From: Allotamlana fucoidanivorans
GTDB lineage: Bacteria > Bacteroidota > Bacteroidia > Flavobacteriales > Flavobacteriaceae
NCBI RefSeq assembly: GCF_045788535.1
Contig: NZ_CP074074.1
Location: 2,914,001-2,978,000, forward strand
Direction: 5' to 3'
DNA length: 64,000 bases
Shown here: piece after piece, positions 1 to 9,913 of the stretch
How the letters are laid out: every line of letters starts with the position of its first letter
Numbering within the stretch: position 1 is the first letter of the stretch
Position numbers and translations under genes: made by a program
The notes under the pieces: model-generated
What the model saw: the letters and a program-made list of their open reading frames with translations, nothing else
What the model was told of the DNA's origin: nothing
The model's database searches: none

Positions 1-130
1 ATCAACCAAAACAGTCGTAAAAATTGTTAATAAATAACATGAAATTTTAGTGCAGTTTTCCTAGCTAGGACTAATGAAATACCTATATTAGCATGTTTTG
101 AAAAATGCATAAAATTAAAGAAGAATATTT

Positions 131-2692
131 ATGGCAGAAGGAGAAAAATTGATCCCTATTAATATTGAAGATGAGATGAAATCGGCTTACATTGATTATT
201 CAATGTCGGTCATTGTGTCACGTGCTTTACCTGATGTAAGAGATGGTTTGAAACCAGTGCATAGACGTGTACTTTATGGTATGCATGAGTTAGGTGTTAG
301 AGCAAATTCGGCATATAAAAAATCCGCAAGAATAGTTGGAGAAGTTTTAGGTAAGTATCACCCACATGGAGATACCTCGGTTTATGATGCAATGGTACGC
401 ATGGCTCAAGATTGGAGTTTGCGTTACATGTTGGTTGATGGCCAAGGGAACTTTGGATCTATTGATGGTGATAGTCCCGCAGCAATGCGTTATACAGAGG
501 CCAGAATGCGAAAGATTTCGGAAGACATGTTGGCCGATATTGAAAAAGAAACGGTAGATCACAAACTTAATTTTGATGATACCCTGCAAGAACCTACTGT
601 ATTGCCAACTAGAATTCCGGGTTTGTTGGTGAATGGAGCATCGGGTATTGCTGTAGGTATGGCCACAAATATGCCACCTCATAATTTAGCGGAGGTGGTT
701 GATGGTACCATTGCGTATATTGAGAATAATGATATTGAAGTTGACGAGCTGATTAAATATGTAAAGGCTCCTGATTTTCCTACAGGAGGAACTATTTATG
801 GATATGATGGCGTAAAAGAAGCTTTTCAAACGGGTAGAGGGAAAGTGGTTATGCGAGGGAAGGCCAATATTGAAGAAGTTAATGGCAGAGAATGTATCAT
901 CGTAACGGAGATTCCATATTTAGTAAATAAGGCAGATATGATTAAGAAAACTGCCGATTTGGTAAATGATAAAAAGCTAGAAGGTATTTCTACTATTCGG
1001 GATGAGTCTGATAGAAATGGTATGCGCATTGTTTATGTTTTAAAGCGCGATGCTATCCCTAATATTGTCTTGAATAAATTATTTAAGTACACTGCTCTAC
1101 AGTCTTCATTTAGTGTAAATAACATTGCCTTGGTAAATGGACGCCCGCAGTTATTGAACTTAAAAGACTTAATTCATTATTTTGTTGAGCATAGACATGA
1201 AGTAGTTGTAAGACGTACCACATATGAGTTAAGAAAAGCCGAAGAACGTGCTCATATTTTAGAAGGCTTAATTATAGCCTCTGATAATATTGACGAAGTT
1301 ATCGCTTTAATTAGAGCTTCAGCAAATGCTGATGAGGCTAGAGCTAAGTTAATAGAGCGTTTCAAGCTTACTGAAATACAAGCTAAGGCTATTGTTGAAA
1401 TGCGTCTGCGTCAACTTACGGGTCTTGAGCAAGATAAATTACGTGCTGAGTATGACGAGTTGATGATAACTATTGAAGATCTTAAAGATATCCTAGACAA
1501 AAAGGAAAGAAGAATGGATATCATCAAAGAAGAGCTTAGTGTTGTTAAAGAAAAATATGGAGATGAACGTCGTTCTATTATTGAGTATGCGGGAGGAGAT
1601 TTAAGTATTGAAGATATGATTCCTGATGAAAAAGTGGTGATTACCATTTCTCATGCAGGATACATTAAGCGTACATCACTTTCAGAATACAAAACTCAAA
1701 ATAGAGGAGGAGTAGGTCAGAAAGCTTCAACTACTCGTAATGAAGATTTCCTTGAACATCTATTTGTTGGAACCAACCATCAATATATGTTATTCTTTAC
1801 GCAAAAAGGAAAATGTTTCTGGATGCGCGTTTATGAAATCCCTGAAGGCTCGAAAACGTCAAAAGGAAGAGCTATACAAAATCTTATAAATATTGAACAA
1901 GATGATAAGGTGAGAGCTTTTATCTGTACGCAAGATTTAAAAGATGAAGCTTATATAAATAGCCATTATGTGATTATGGCTACTAAAAATGGTCAAGTAA
2001 AAAAGACTGCACTGGAACAGTATTCAAGACCTAGAACAAATGGTATTAATGCTATTACTATTAAAGATAATGATGAGCTATTAGAAGCTAGATTAACTAC
2101 AGGTAATAGTCAAGTGATGCTAGCCTTAAAGTCTGGAAAAGCCATTCGTTTTGAAGAAGCTAAAACAAGACCAATGGGGCGTGGTGCTTCTGGAGTACGA
2201 GGCATTACATTGGCTAATAATACAGATGAGGTTATTGGTATGGTTACCATTGAAAACCCTCAGGAAGAGTCTGTTTTAGTGGTTTCTGAAAATGGTTATG
2301 GTAAACGTACTTATATTGATGACCCAGAAGATGGAGAACCGGTGTACAGAATAACCAATAGAGGAGGAAAAGGTGTTAAAACCATTTCTATTACTGAAAA
2401 AACAGGAAATTTGGTTGCCATAAAAAGTGTTACAGATAATGACGATTTGATGATTATTAATAAATCTGGTATTGCTATTAGAATGGTCATTGCAGACTTA
2501 AGAGTTATGGGAAGGGCTACTCAAGGTGTTAAGTTAATCAATTTAAAAGGTAAAGATTCTATTGCTGCTGTAGCTAAAGTTATGCATGATGAAGATAAAG
2601 TTGATGATGTTGAAAGTATTGAAAACACTGGAGATTTAGAGGATGGCACAACTCTTGATAATAATTTAGGCGAAAATATCACTGAAAATTAA
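131..2692 (+). CDS. gyrA: DNA gyrase subunit A
   Basis: This is the breakage-reunion subunit of type II topoisomerase, which with GyrB introduces negative supercoils in the cytoplasm. The protein has 853 residues, the usual length. The quinolone-determining region (HPHGDTSVYD, residues 77-86) and the active-site segment AMRYTEARM with catalytic Tyr121 are intact. A GyrA-box-like sequence, QNRGGVGQ, lies near residue 524 and supports gyrase rather than topoisomerase IV. The C-terminal DNA-wrapping domain ends in an acidic tail, which is common in this phylum. Thr82 and Asp86 occupy the quinolone-contact positions; Thr is normal in flavobacteria as far as I recall. A TPR gene follows 18 nt downstream, so the two are probably cotranscribed. 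The upstream 130 bases hold only an A+T-rich leader and a 10-bp palindrome, CCTAGCTAGG, at 60-69. Confidence 0.97.
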   Translation: MAEGEKLIPINIEDEMKSAYIDYSMSVIVSRALPDVRDGLKPVHRRVLYGMHELGVRANSAYKKSARIVGEVLGKYHPHGDTSVYDAMVRMAQDWSLRYMLVDGQGNFGSIDGDSPAAMRYTEARMRKISEDMLADIEKETVDHKLNFDDTLQEPTVLPTRIPGLLVNGASGIAVGMATNMPPHNLAEVVDGTIAYIENNDIEVDELIKYVKAPDFPTGGTIYGYDGVKEAFQTGRGKVVMRGKANIEEVNGRECIIVTEIPYLVNKADMIKKTADLVNDKKLEGISTIRDESDRNGMRIVYVLKRDAIPNIVLNKLFKYTALQSSFSVNNIALVNGRPQLLNLKDLIHYFVEHRHEVVVRRTTYELRKAEERAHILEGLIIASDNIDEVIALIRASANADEARAKLIERFKLTEIQAKAIVEMRLRQLTGLEQDKLRAEYDELMITIEDLKDILDKKERRMDIIKEELSVVKEKYGDERRSIIEYAGGDLSIEDMIPDEKVVITISHAGYIKRTSLSEYKTQNRGGVGQKASTTRNEDFLEHLFVGTNHQYMLFFTQKGKCFWMRVYEIPEGSKTSKGRAIQNLINIEQDDKVRAFICTQDLKDEAYINSHYVIMATKNGQVKKTALEQYSRPRTNGINAITIKDNDELLEARLTTGNSQVMLALKSGKAIRFEEAKTRPMGRGASGVRGITLANNTDEVIGMVTIENPQEESVLVVSENGYGKRTYIDDPEDGEPVYRITNRGGKGVKTISITEKTGNLVAIKSVTDNDDLMIINKSGIAIRMVIADLRVMGRATQGVKLINLKGKDSIAAVAKVMHDEDKVDDVESIENTGDLEDGTTLDNNLGENITEN

Positions 2693-2710
2693 ATTAAATA
2701 TTACTTAAAA

Positions 2711-3964
2711 ATGAGAAAACAAGTTATTATAGCTTTAGCCTTAACGATAAGTACATTTTCTTTTGCACAGAAAAAAGAATTAAAGGTCGCAGAGAAAGCT
2801 ATTAAAGCTAACAATTTTGCTGAAGCTAAAACAGCATTAAGTCAAGCGGAACCTTTGCTTGCACAAATGGATGATAAACTTAAATCTAAATTTTATTATC
2901 TTAATGCTCAGGCGTTTTATTCAAATGGTAAAGCGGGGCTTAATAATATTGATAAAGCTCTTGAGAGTTTGTCAAAAATAGAGAACGGCTATAATCAAGA
3001 GGTGTCTCAGTTAAAACAAGAGATCTCAAATGGTTTGATTAAATCTGGAAATGCTGCTTATGAAAAGAAAGATTATTCAAAATCCTCCAAGCATTTTGAA
3101 AAAGTGTATAGAGTATCTAAAAATGATACCGTATTTTTATACTATGCAGCCGCAACAGCGGTGAATGTGAAGGAGTACGATCGTGCTTTGAAACTTTATG
3201 AAGAGTTAAAAGACTTAGGGTATACTGGTATAGAAACACAGTACTTGGCGATTGATAAAAAAACCAATGAAGAGGAGGCTTTTCCAAACAAAGATATGAG
3301 AGATATCTCTGTTAAAACCAAAACTCATATCAAGCCTTTTGAAAAGAAAAGTGAATCTAAAAAACCTGAAATTGTAAAGAATATTGCTTTGATTTATGTA
3401 AGTCAAGGAAATGATGAAAAGGCTTTAGAGGCTATGAAAGATGCTAGAGCTGAAAGTCCTGATGATATTAATTTATTATTATCAGAAGCAAATGTGCACT
3501 ATAAAATGGGTAATACTGAGGAGTTTAAAAACTTACTTAAAGAAGCCACTGAAATGGATCCAACAAATCCTGAGTTACAATATAATTTGGGGGTTATAGC
3601 TGCAGAATCTGATCACCCAGAAGAAGCTAAAAAGCACTATGAAAAAGTATTAGAGTTAGATCCTGAATATATCAATGCGTATATTAATTTATCAGCGTTA
3701 ATTTTGTCGGCAGAACAGCCTCTAATTGAAGAAATGAATGGTTTAGGAACTTCAAAAGCGGATAACAAGCGTTATGATGAGCTTAGAGAAAAACGCCAAA
3801 ATCTTTATAAAGAAGCTGTACCATATTTATCAAAAGCGTTAGAAATAGATGCTAATAATATAAATGCAGCTAAAACGTTAATGAATATTTATAGCATATT
3901 AGGAGAAACTGATAATTACAAGGCTATGAAAGAAAAAGTAGATGCCATAGAAGCAGCCCAATAA
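2711..3964 (+). CDS. Secreted tetratricopeptide-repeat protein
   Basis: A 417-residue exported protein. A signal peptide of about 20 residues ends in SFAQ. Most of the rest is helical TPR repeats: residues about 20-190 form a divergent N-terminal set, and clear repeats at about 215-330 include segments like NPELQYNLGVIAAE and NAYINLSALIL. TPR arrays bind peptides or partner proteins, so a role as a periplasmic or envelope scaffold is likely, but no enzymatic domain is visible. It starts 18 nt after gyrA and ends at a shared bidirectional terminator. A TPR protein in this place is seen next to gyrA in other flavobacteria as far as I recall; the exact function is not known. Confidence 0.85.
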   Translation: MRKQVIIALALTISTFSFAQKKELKVAEKAIKANNFAEAKTALSQAEPLLAQMDDKLKSKFYYLNAQAFYSNGKAGLNNIDKALESLSKIENGYNQEVSQLKQEISNGLIKSGNAAYEKKDYSKSSKHFEKVYRVSKNDTVFLYYAAATAVNVKEYDRALKLYEELKDLGYTGIETQYLAIDKKTNEEEAFPNKDMRDISVKTKTHIKPFEKKSESKKPEIVKNIALIYVSQGNDEKALEAMKDARAESPDDINLLLSEANVHYKMGNTEEFKNLLKEATEMDPTNPELQYNLGVIAAESDHPEEAKKHYEKVLELDPEYINAYINLSALILSAEQPLIEEMNGLGTSKADNKRYDELREKRQNLYKEAVPYLSKALEIDANNINAAKTLMNIYSILGETDNYKAMKEKVDAIEAAQ

Positions 3965-3984
3965 ATTACTTTGATTGAAAAAAT

Positions 3985-4012
3985 AAAAAAACCGCTTTAA
4001 GCGGTTTTTTTA
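3985..4012. terminator. Bidirectional intrinsic terminator
   Basis: The palindrome AAACCGC-TTTAA-GCGGTTT is flanked by an A run on the left and a T run on the right, so it works as a terminator on both strands. It lies between the convergent TPR gene, ending at 3964, and the NlpC/P60 gene, whose stop codon is at 4015. Confidence 0.9.
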
Positions 4013-4014
4013 TT

Positions 4015-4764
4015 TTATATGATTTTTTTAATAACTCTCAACTTATGAGTATGAGTACGTGTATCAACGTTATAAATACCTGAATGATCCAAACGGTCAA
4101 TGCGTACTTTACCGTGAGCATGAATGATATAATTATCTTGCATAATAATACCAACATGAACAATGACTCCTTCATTATTGTCAAAAAACGCTAAATCTCC
4201 AGGTTCACTCTCTTCAATAAAACTCAAGGCCTCTCCTTGTGTAGCTTGCTGAGAAGCGTCTCGTAATAATTTATAGCCATTAAGCTTATATACCATTTGT
4301 GTAAAGCCTGAACAATCAATACCAAAAGGCGTTTTTCCTCCCCATAAATAAGGCGCATTGAGATAAATGAATGCCCATTTTAAAATCTCTGATTTGTCAT
4401 TTTTCTTCTCAATAAAATGCCCATCATACCTATGGTTCAAAATAGTGAGACCATTAAGAGAACAACCTATTGATACAGGAAATATTTGCTGATTTTTGTC
4501 CTCAATAAACTCAACCAAATCTGTTGCTAACTTGCAGGGTTCTTGGGTTAATTGGTTATACTGAGATTCTGTGATTTCAACATATTGTTTGTTGTCTACC
4601 CAACCTTCGTAGCCATCAAAAGCTAGTCTTATTCTACTCCAATTTTTTCGTTGTTCTAAAATCTTAAAAAGGTCACCATAAAGGACTTGAGAAACTAATT
4701 CACTAGAATCAGTAGGTTCATTTCTAAGTGGAACAATACTTAAATTACAAATACCGTATTGCAT
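4015..4764 (-). CDS. NlpC/P60 family cell-wall endopeptidase with SH3-like domain
   Basis: A 249-residue peptidoglycan hydrolase of the C40 type, expected to cut within the stem peptide (gamma-D-Glu to diamino acid). Residues about 1-65 look like a bacterial SH3 domain (GYEGWVDNKQ), and residues about 125-249 form the NlpC/P60 papain-like domain. The catalytic Cys is in GIDCSGF (Cys151), the His is in VHVGII (His203), and the third polar residue is probably in IIHAHG (about 215-217). No clear signal peptide is present, as in several Bacteroidota homologues of the YkfC kind. It starts 9 nt after the thiolase gene ends on the same strand, so the two are probably one transcript. Confidence 0.9.
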   Translation of the reverse strand: MQYGICNLSIVPLRNEPTDSSELVSQVLYGDLFKILEQRKNWSRIRLAFDGYEGWVDNKQYVEITESQYNQLTQEPCKLATDLVEFIEDKNQQIFPVSIGCSLNGLTILNHRYDGHFIEKKNDKSEILKWAFIYLNAPYLWGGKTPFGIDCSGFTQMVYKLNGYKLLRDASQQATQGEALSFIEESEPGDLAFFDNNEGVIVHVGIIMQDNYIIHAHGKVRIDRLDHSGIYNVDTRTHTHKLRVIKKII

Positions 4765-4773
4765 TTAGTTAAC

Positions 4774-5952
4774 TTAGTTGCGTTCAATTATAATTGCAGA
4801 TGCGCCTCCACCACCATTACAAATAGCTGCAGCACCAATTTTAGCATTATTTTGTTCTAAAACATTTAACAGTGTAATCACAATTCTTACACCAGAACAG
4901 CCTAATGGGTGTCCTAGAGAAACGGCGCCACCATTTACATTAACGTTTGAAGCATTTAATCCTAGTAATTTCATATTAGCTAAGCCCACAACAGAAAAAG
5001 CTTCATTAAACTCAAAATAATCAACATCTTTAATATTAATATTTGCTTTATCTAAAGCCTTTGGTAGGGCTTTTGCAGGAGCTGTAGTAAACCACTTAGG
5101 TTCTTGAGCGGCATCAGCGTAGCTCTTAATGGTTGCTAATGCTTTTAGACCCAGTTCATTCGCTTTTTCTCTACTCATTAAAACCATGGCACCAGCACCA
5201 TCATTTATGGTTGAGGCATTGGCGGCCGTTACGGTTCCATCTTTTGTAAATGCAGGGCGTAAATGCGAAATTTTATCCATTTTAACATTGCTAAACTCTT
5301 CATCTTTATTTACAATAACAGGTTCACCTTTTCTTTGTGGCACTTCAACGGGTATAACTTCATTGTTAAATTTTCCTTTAGCCCAAGCATCAGCCGCTCT
5401 ATTATATGATTGAATGGCAAATGCATCCTGTTCTTCCCTAGAAAAATTATACGTTGCAGCACATACATCAGCACAAACCCCCATAGCATTTTGATCATAG
5501 GCATCTACTAAACCATCTTTTTGCATACCATCAATAAGCATAGCTGAACCAAATTTTGTTCCAGTTCTTGCATATAGATAATGTGGGATAAGGCTCATAT
5601 TTTCCATACCACCAGCAATAACAATATTGTGGTCTCCTAATGCAATAGATTGTGCAGCTTGCATAATAGCTTTCATGCCAGAGGCACACACCTTATTAAC
5701 TGTAGTACAAGGTACTGTATCAGGAATTCCTGCATAAATTGCTGCTTGTCGTGCTGGAGCTTGTCCTGTGCCTGCCTGAACAACGTTACCCATTAAGACC
5801 TCTTCAACCAAATCTGGTTTTAAATTAATCTTTTCAAGTGCTCCTTTTATGGCTATAGCACCTAATTTTGGAGCAGGAATAGTTGATAAGGCGCCCAAAA
5901 AACTGCCTATGGGAGTTCTTGTAGCTGAAACAATTACAACATCTCTATTCAT
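4774..5952 (-). CDS. Acetyl-CoA C-acyltransferase (thiolase)
   Basis: A 392-residue thiolase that condenses or cleaves acyl-CoA at the beta-keto position, in acetoacetyl-CoA formation or fatty-acid oxidation. The nucleophilic Cys89 is in VNKVCASGMKA, His348 in SLGHPLGCSG, and the second catalytic Cys378 in ICNGGGGAS. Length and all three motifs are complete. It precedes the NlpC/P60 gene on the minus strand and is divergent from the HD phosphohydrolase across about 118 nt. Whether it is biosynthetic or degradative cannot be told from the sequence; the absence of a neighbouring FadB-like gene slightly favours the acetoacetyl-CoA type. Confidence 0.93.
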   Translation of the reverse strand: MNRDVVIVSATRTPIGSFLGALSTIPAPKLGAIAIKGALEKINLKPDLVEEVLMGNVVQAGTGQAPARQAAIYAGIPDTVPCTTVNKVCASGMKAIMQAAQSIALGDHNIVIAGGMENMSLIPHYLYARTGTKFGSAMLIDGMQKDGLVDAYDQNAMGVCADVCAATYNFSREEQDAFAIQSYNRAADAWAKGKFNNEVIPVEVPQRKGEPVIVNKDEEFSNVKMDKISHLRPAFTKDGTVTAANASTINDGAGAMVLMSREKANELGLKALATIKSYADAAQEPKWFTTAPAKALPKALDKANINIKDVDYFEFNEAFSVVGLANMKLLGLNASNVNVNGGAVSLGHPLGCSGVRIVITLLNVLEQNNAKIGAAAICNGGGGASAIIIERN

Positions 5953-6070
5953 TAGTTAAACATTTTAGTTTAGTACTTGCGAAAATAATGATTTTTTAGG
6001 TAAAATTTGACCGATTCAGTTATTATAAAAAATGGCACAAGTCTATAATTTTATTACATTTGATTTCTAA

Positions 6071-8125
6071 ATGAAAGACTTCGTTAATAAATTATATAGA
6101 AACCATTCTCTTATTTATAAAGGGTTATTATTTGTTTGTACTACTTTTTTTATTGTCTACTTGTTTCCTAAAAGCGGAAAATTTAAATACAACTTTGAAC
6201 AAGGAAAGCCGTGGCAATCTGAAAATTTGTATGCGCCATTTGACTTTGCTGTAAAGAAAACTGATGAAGAAATTAAAAAAGAAAAGCAATTAATAATTGA
6301 TAATGCTACACTTTATTTTGATGTAGATGAGTTGATTTTACCTAAAATTGTTTCAGATTTTGATGCGCATTTTGATGATTCATTTCCAGATTCAATTCCT
6401 AAGAAAATAAAAGTAAAACTTGAAGAAACAGGTAAAGCCTTGATAGAGGAATTATATCAATTTGGTGTTTTAGATGAAAAATATGATTATAAGGATGATA
6501 GAGTCGTTGAAATACTAAAAGGTAGAGAGAAAATTAGTGAAGGGTTTTATTCTGATTTAGTGTCACAAGAAGCTATTACCTTAAAAATAAATAGGGTTTT
6601 ATTAGAACATGAACTATCTAAGTTTAAAACAAGTTTTGTTGCCTTGTTTTATGATCTACTTCATCCCAATCTTACGTTAAATAAAGCGTTTACAGACAAA
6701 GTTATACAGGAAGATTTAGGTAAAATTGCTTATACAAGAGGCAGTATAGCTAAAGGAACGCTTATTGTGTCAAAAGGAGAAGTGGTTGAGGGTGACAAAT
6801 ACCAGAGTTTAAAATCTTTACAATCAGAGTATGAATCACAAGTTTGGAACAAAACCAATTACAATTGGGTTATTTTAGCATACACGCTTCTTGTTTCCTT
6901 AGCGTTGTTAATGTTGCTCTTATTTTTAAGAAAATACAGGTTTGAAGTGTTTGAGGATAACACCAAAGTTACCTTTATTTTCTTTAATATTTCGCTAGTT
7001 GTTTTTATTACAACCTTGGTGGTCAATTACAACTCAAAATACATTTATATAGTTCCAATATGTATCTTGCCGCTTGTCTTTAAGGCGTTTTTTGATGCTA
7101 GACTTGGTTTGTTTTCGCATGTATTAACTGTATTACTAATTGGTTTTATAGTCCCTAATAGTTATGAATATATGTTTCTTCAAATTATAGCAGGTATTGT
7201 AACTATTTTGACGGTTTCTGAGCTTTATAAAAGAGCAAATTTATTTATATCTGTTGGTCAAATAACACTTATTTATATTATTGCTTATTTTGCTTTTTTT
7301 GTTATTCACGAAGGAAGTGTTGACACTTTAAAATGGGAAACATTTATTTGGTTTATTTTATGCGGTCTAGCCACTTTGTTTGTGCAGCCTCTTATTTATG
7401 TTTATGAAAAATTGTTCGGATTGGTTTCTGATGTATCACTTTTAGAGCTCTCTGATACTAATACAAAACTTTTAAAAGAATTAGCTAACAAAGCTCCAGG
7501 GACTTTTCATCATTCTTTAAATGTTGCTAATTTGGCTGAGGCATCAGCAAATGAAATAGGAGCTAACGCCATGCTGGTAAGGGTTGGTGCCTTATATCAT
7601 GACATTGGAAAAATGAAGAACCCTACTTTTTTTACCGAAAATCAATCAACGGGCATAAATCCACATGACGAGTTGTCTTCTAAAGAGAGTGCAAAAATTA
7701 TTATAGATCATGTGATCAACGGTATAGAAATGTCAAAAAAATATAATTTACCTGATCGGGTTATTGATTTTATTAGGACACACCATGGTACTAGTATGGT
7801 ATATTATTTTTACATGAAGGAAAAAAAGAGTTTCCCAGATTTGGAAATAGATAAAGTAGATTTTTGTTACCCAGGACCAAAACCTTTTAGTAAAGAAACT
7901 GCCATTTTAATGATGTGTGATAGTATAGAAGCGGCGTCAAAAAGTTTAAAAGAACCCACGTCAACTAAAATAGAGGCATTTGTAGAAAATATAATAAATA
8001 AACAGATTGAAGAGGGACAATTTTTAAATGCAAATATCACGTTTAAAGAAATTCAATCTATAAAAAAAGTGCTAAAACACAAGCTTGCAAATATTTATCA
8101 TTTACGAATAGAATATCCTGAATAA
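6071..8125 (+). CDS. 7TM-HD family phosphohydrolase, PgpH-like c-di-AMP phosphodiesterase
   Basis: A 684-residue membrane protein with the PgpH layout: an N-terminal TM helix (about 18-36), an extracytoplasmic 7TMR-HDED domain (about 40-265), seven membrane helices (about 270-465), and a cytoplasmic HD domain (about 480-675). HD-domain signatures are visible: GTFHHSLNVANLAE, YHDIGKMKNP (His510-Asp511) and HHGTSMVYYF. Proteins of this family hydrolyse cyclic di-AMP to pApA. The gene is divergent from the thiolase. A perfect TACATTTG -7-like element at 6055-6062 lies only 8 nt before the ATG, so the transcript may have almost no leader. Confidence 0.92.
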   Translation: MKDFVNKLYRNHSLIYKGLLFVCTTFFIVYLFPKSGKFKYNFEQGKPWQSENLYAPFDFAVKKTDEEIKKEKQLIIDNATLYFDVDELILPKIVSDFDAHFDDSFPDSIPKKIKVKLEETGKALIEELYQFGVLDEKYDYKDDRVVEILKGREKISEGFYSDLVSQEAITLKINRVLLEHELSKFKTSFVALFYDLLHPNLTLNKAFTDKVIQEDLGKIAYTRGSIAKGTLIVSKGEVVEGDKYQSLKSLQSEYESQVWNKTNYNWVILAYTLLVSLALLMLLLFLRKYRFEVFEDNTKVTFIFFNISLVVFITTLVVNYNSKYIYIVPICILPLVFKAFFDARLGLFSHVLTVLLIGFIVPNSYEYMFLQIIAGIVTILTVSELYKRANLFISVGQITLIYIIAYFAFFVIHEGSVDTLKWETFIWFILCGLATLFVQPLIYVYEKLFGLVSDVSLLELSDTNTKLLKELANKAPGTFHHSLNVANLAEASANEIGANAMLVRVGALYHDIGKMKNPTFFTENQSTGINPHDELSSKESAKIIIDHVINGIEMSKKYNLPDRVIDFIRTHHGTSMVYYFYMKEKKSFPDLEIDKVDFCYPGPKPFSKETAILMMCDSIEAASKSLKEPTSTKIEAFVENIINKQIEEGQFLNANITFKEIQSIKKVLKHKLANIYHLRIEYPE

Positions 8126-8151
8126 AATTTATAAAAAAGTAATTAAAATAG

Positions 8152-8182
8152 TTGCGTGCTTTCAGTGTTTAAGTTACATTTG
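8152..8182 (+). promoter_or_regulatory. Promoter of the tRNA-Ser/tRNA-Pro unit
   Basis: TTG at 8152-8154 and TACATTTG at 8175-8182 are separated by 20 nt. This matches the Bacteroidota primary sigma-factor consensus (TTG, then about 19-21 nt, then TAnnTTTG), and it lies 38 nt before the first tRNA base. It shows that the TAnnTTTG rule holds in this genome. Confidence 0.75.
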
Positions 8183-8220
8183 CAACCGCAATTTTATTGC
8201 AATGTTCTTAATAAGAATTA

Positions 8221-8304
8221 GGAGAGGTGCCAGAGTGGTAATGGAGCAGATTGCTAATCTGTCAGCGCGTAAGTGCTGCCCGGGTTCGAGTCCCGGTCTC
8301 TCCG
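8221..8304 (+). tRNA. tRNA-Ser (anticodon GCU)
   Basis: The 84-base sequence folds into a class II cloverleaf. The acceptor is GGAGAGG with TCTCTCC (one G-U) and discriminator G. The anticodon stem GCAGA/TCTGT holds loop TTGCTAA with anticodon GCT at 8253-8255. A long variable arm precedes the T arm, which contains GGTTCGAGTCC. CCA is not encoded. Confidence 0.97.
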
Positions 8305-8322
8305 CAAATAGATAACCAAAAT

Positions 8323-8397
8323 CGGGGTGTAGCGTAGCCCGGTTATCGCGCCGCGTTTGGGACGCGGAGGTCGCAGGTTCGAATCCTGCCACCCCGA
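8323..8397 (+). tRNA. tRNA-Pro (anticodon UGG)
   Basis: A 75-base cloverleaf: acceptor CGGGGTG/CACCCCG, discriminator A, anticodon stem CCGCG/CGCGG with loop TTTGGGA, anticodon TGG at 8358-8360, and T-loop GGTTCGAATCC. CCA is not encoded. It lies 18 nt after tRNA-Ser and is the probable integration target of the decayed element that follows. Confidence 0.97.
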
Positions 8398-8499
8398 CGA
8401 ACTTAGAAATAAGTTAAACTAAAACACTGTTAATCTTATGATTTTCAGTGTTTTTCATTTTTTATGCATTTGATTGATTTTATTTAAAACTAAATAATA

Positions 8500-8519
8500 G
8501 GTGTGCAATTCGGTGTGCA
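8500..8519 (+). repeat. Short direct repeat between tRNA-Pro and the integrase remnant
   Basis: GGTGTGCA occurs at 8500-8507 and again at 8512-8519, a 12-bp period, in the 216-nt gap between tRNA-Pro and the recombinase pseudogene. The position suits arm-type or core-type binding sites of a tyrosine recombinase, but this is inferred from position only. Nothing else recognisable lies in this gap. Confidence 0.4.
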
Positions 8520-8613
8520 GTGGTTCGAACGAAATGTATTATCTTTAAGGAACTTTCGAGTATGATTTGACTTTTGATTTAACAGGTTATTGTTTAATTA
8601 AAGTCATTTTAAA

Positions 8614-9860
8614 ATGAAATCAAAAAACACCTTTTTCGTTATTTTCTTTACGAGAAAATCAAGAAGCAACCCAGTAGAACTTTCTATTTATGTACGTATC
8701 ACGGTTAATGGTAAGCGCTCAGAGATTAGTTTAAAGCGATCTGTTTTATTTAAAGACTGGGATTGTCATAAGAGTAGGGCTAAGGGGAGTTCTTCAAAAA
8801 TAAAAACTTTGAACTTATATTTAGATGAAGTATTTGGCAAATTATTGAATTGTCATAAAGAATTACTCATTGAAGATGCTATTGTTTCTTCAGATTCGAT
8901 TAAATCTCGGTATTTGGGAGAAGATAAAACCAGTAAGACTTTGAGAGATCTTATTAGTTATCATCATGATAAGATGGGAGCTGTACTTAAACCAGAACCA
9001 TGAAGAATTATTACACCACAGAAAGATATTTGTATGAGTTCTTGCAAAATATACGCAGATCAAGTGACATCTATTTAAATCAACTAAATTATGAGTTTGT
9101 TACCGATTTTGAATATTTCTTACGTCATTATAAAAACTCTAAAAAGAAATTGATGTTATCGAACAATGGAGTGATGAAATATCTGGAGCGTTTCAAGAAA
9201 ATGCTCAATTTAGGGGTTAAGCTTGAATGGATGCTAAAAAACCCGTTTAATCAGTTCAAGTTGAAATATAATAAGTATGACAGGCCCTGTTTAACAGATA
9301 GAGAACTTAAAATAATAGAGTGCACCGAATTTAAAAGTGAGCGTCTTGATCGGTTTAAGGATTGCTTTATTTTTCATGTTATACAGGACTATCTTATGTT
9401 GACGTCAAAGATTTGACCGAAAATAATATTGTAAGAGGTATTGATAATAATTTATGGATTAATACTAATAGAGAAAAGACAGATGAAAGTGTAAAGGTAC
9501 CTGTACTTCCAAAAGCTTTGGATATTATTAAAAAGTACAGTCAAGACAAAATCCTAAGCAAAACAGGAAATTTATTACTAATGAGTTCTAATCAAAAAGT
9601 CAACAGTTATCTAAAAGAAATAGCCAAAGATTGCGGGATATATAAGAATCTTAAGTTTCATGTAGCCAGACATACCTTTGCCACAACTGTTATGCTTTCA
9701 AATGGTGTTCCTAATAGAAACAGTTTCAAAATTATTGGGACATACAAAATTAACAACTACCCAGATTTATGCACGGGTGGTGGAGAGTAAAATTAGTGAG
9801 GATATTAATAATTTGTTGGGACGCTTGGAGACTAAAGGAATTAAATCTTCTTGTCAGTAG
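8614..9860 (+). pseudogene. Frameshifted tyrosine recombinase (integrase)
   Basis: Four reading-frame pieces together make one integrase of about 410 residues, of the type carried by Bacteroidota integrative elements. Piece 1 (8614 to about 8995) is the N-terminal arm-binding domain. Piece 2 (about 9000-9375) is the SAM-like core-binding domain (NYYTTERYLYEFL). Piece 3 (about 9380-9710) starts the catalytic domain (CYTGLSYVDVKDL, then FHVARHTFATT with the HxxR box). Piece 4 (about 9715-9860) has the last box (LLGHTKLTTTQIYARV with His and the nucleophilic Tyr). Three frameshifts, near 8995, 9375 and 9713, break it. The first catalytic Arg is replaced (TGLSY), which is also the case in IntDOT-like enzymes. 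A sequencing error cannot be fully excluded, but three shifts favour decay. Confidence 0.85.
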
Positions 9861-9913
9861 TGATTATGTTAAAGTTGAAACAAGTTATGCTGGGTTGATC
9901 TAAAAAAAATATT

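Noticed and set aside
131..400. Thr82 in GyrA at the Ser83 position of E. coli as a sign of quinolone resistance
   Set aside because: Thr at this site is the normal state in flavobacteria as far as I know, and Asp86 is unchanged.
8174..8392. Minus-strand open frame of 72 codons with MAGFEPATSASQ
   Set aside because: It is the antisense of tRNA-Pro and tRNA-Ser. This phrase is a well-known false protein caused by tRNA sequences.
8614..9860. Several small proteins from the integrase region
   Set aside because: The frames join into one recombinase in the correct domain order, so they are pieces of a single broken gene.
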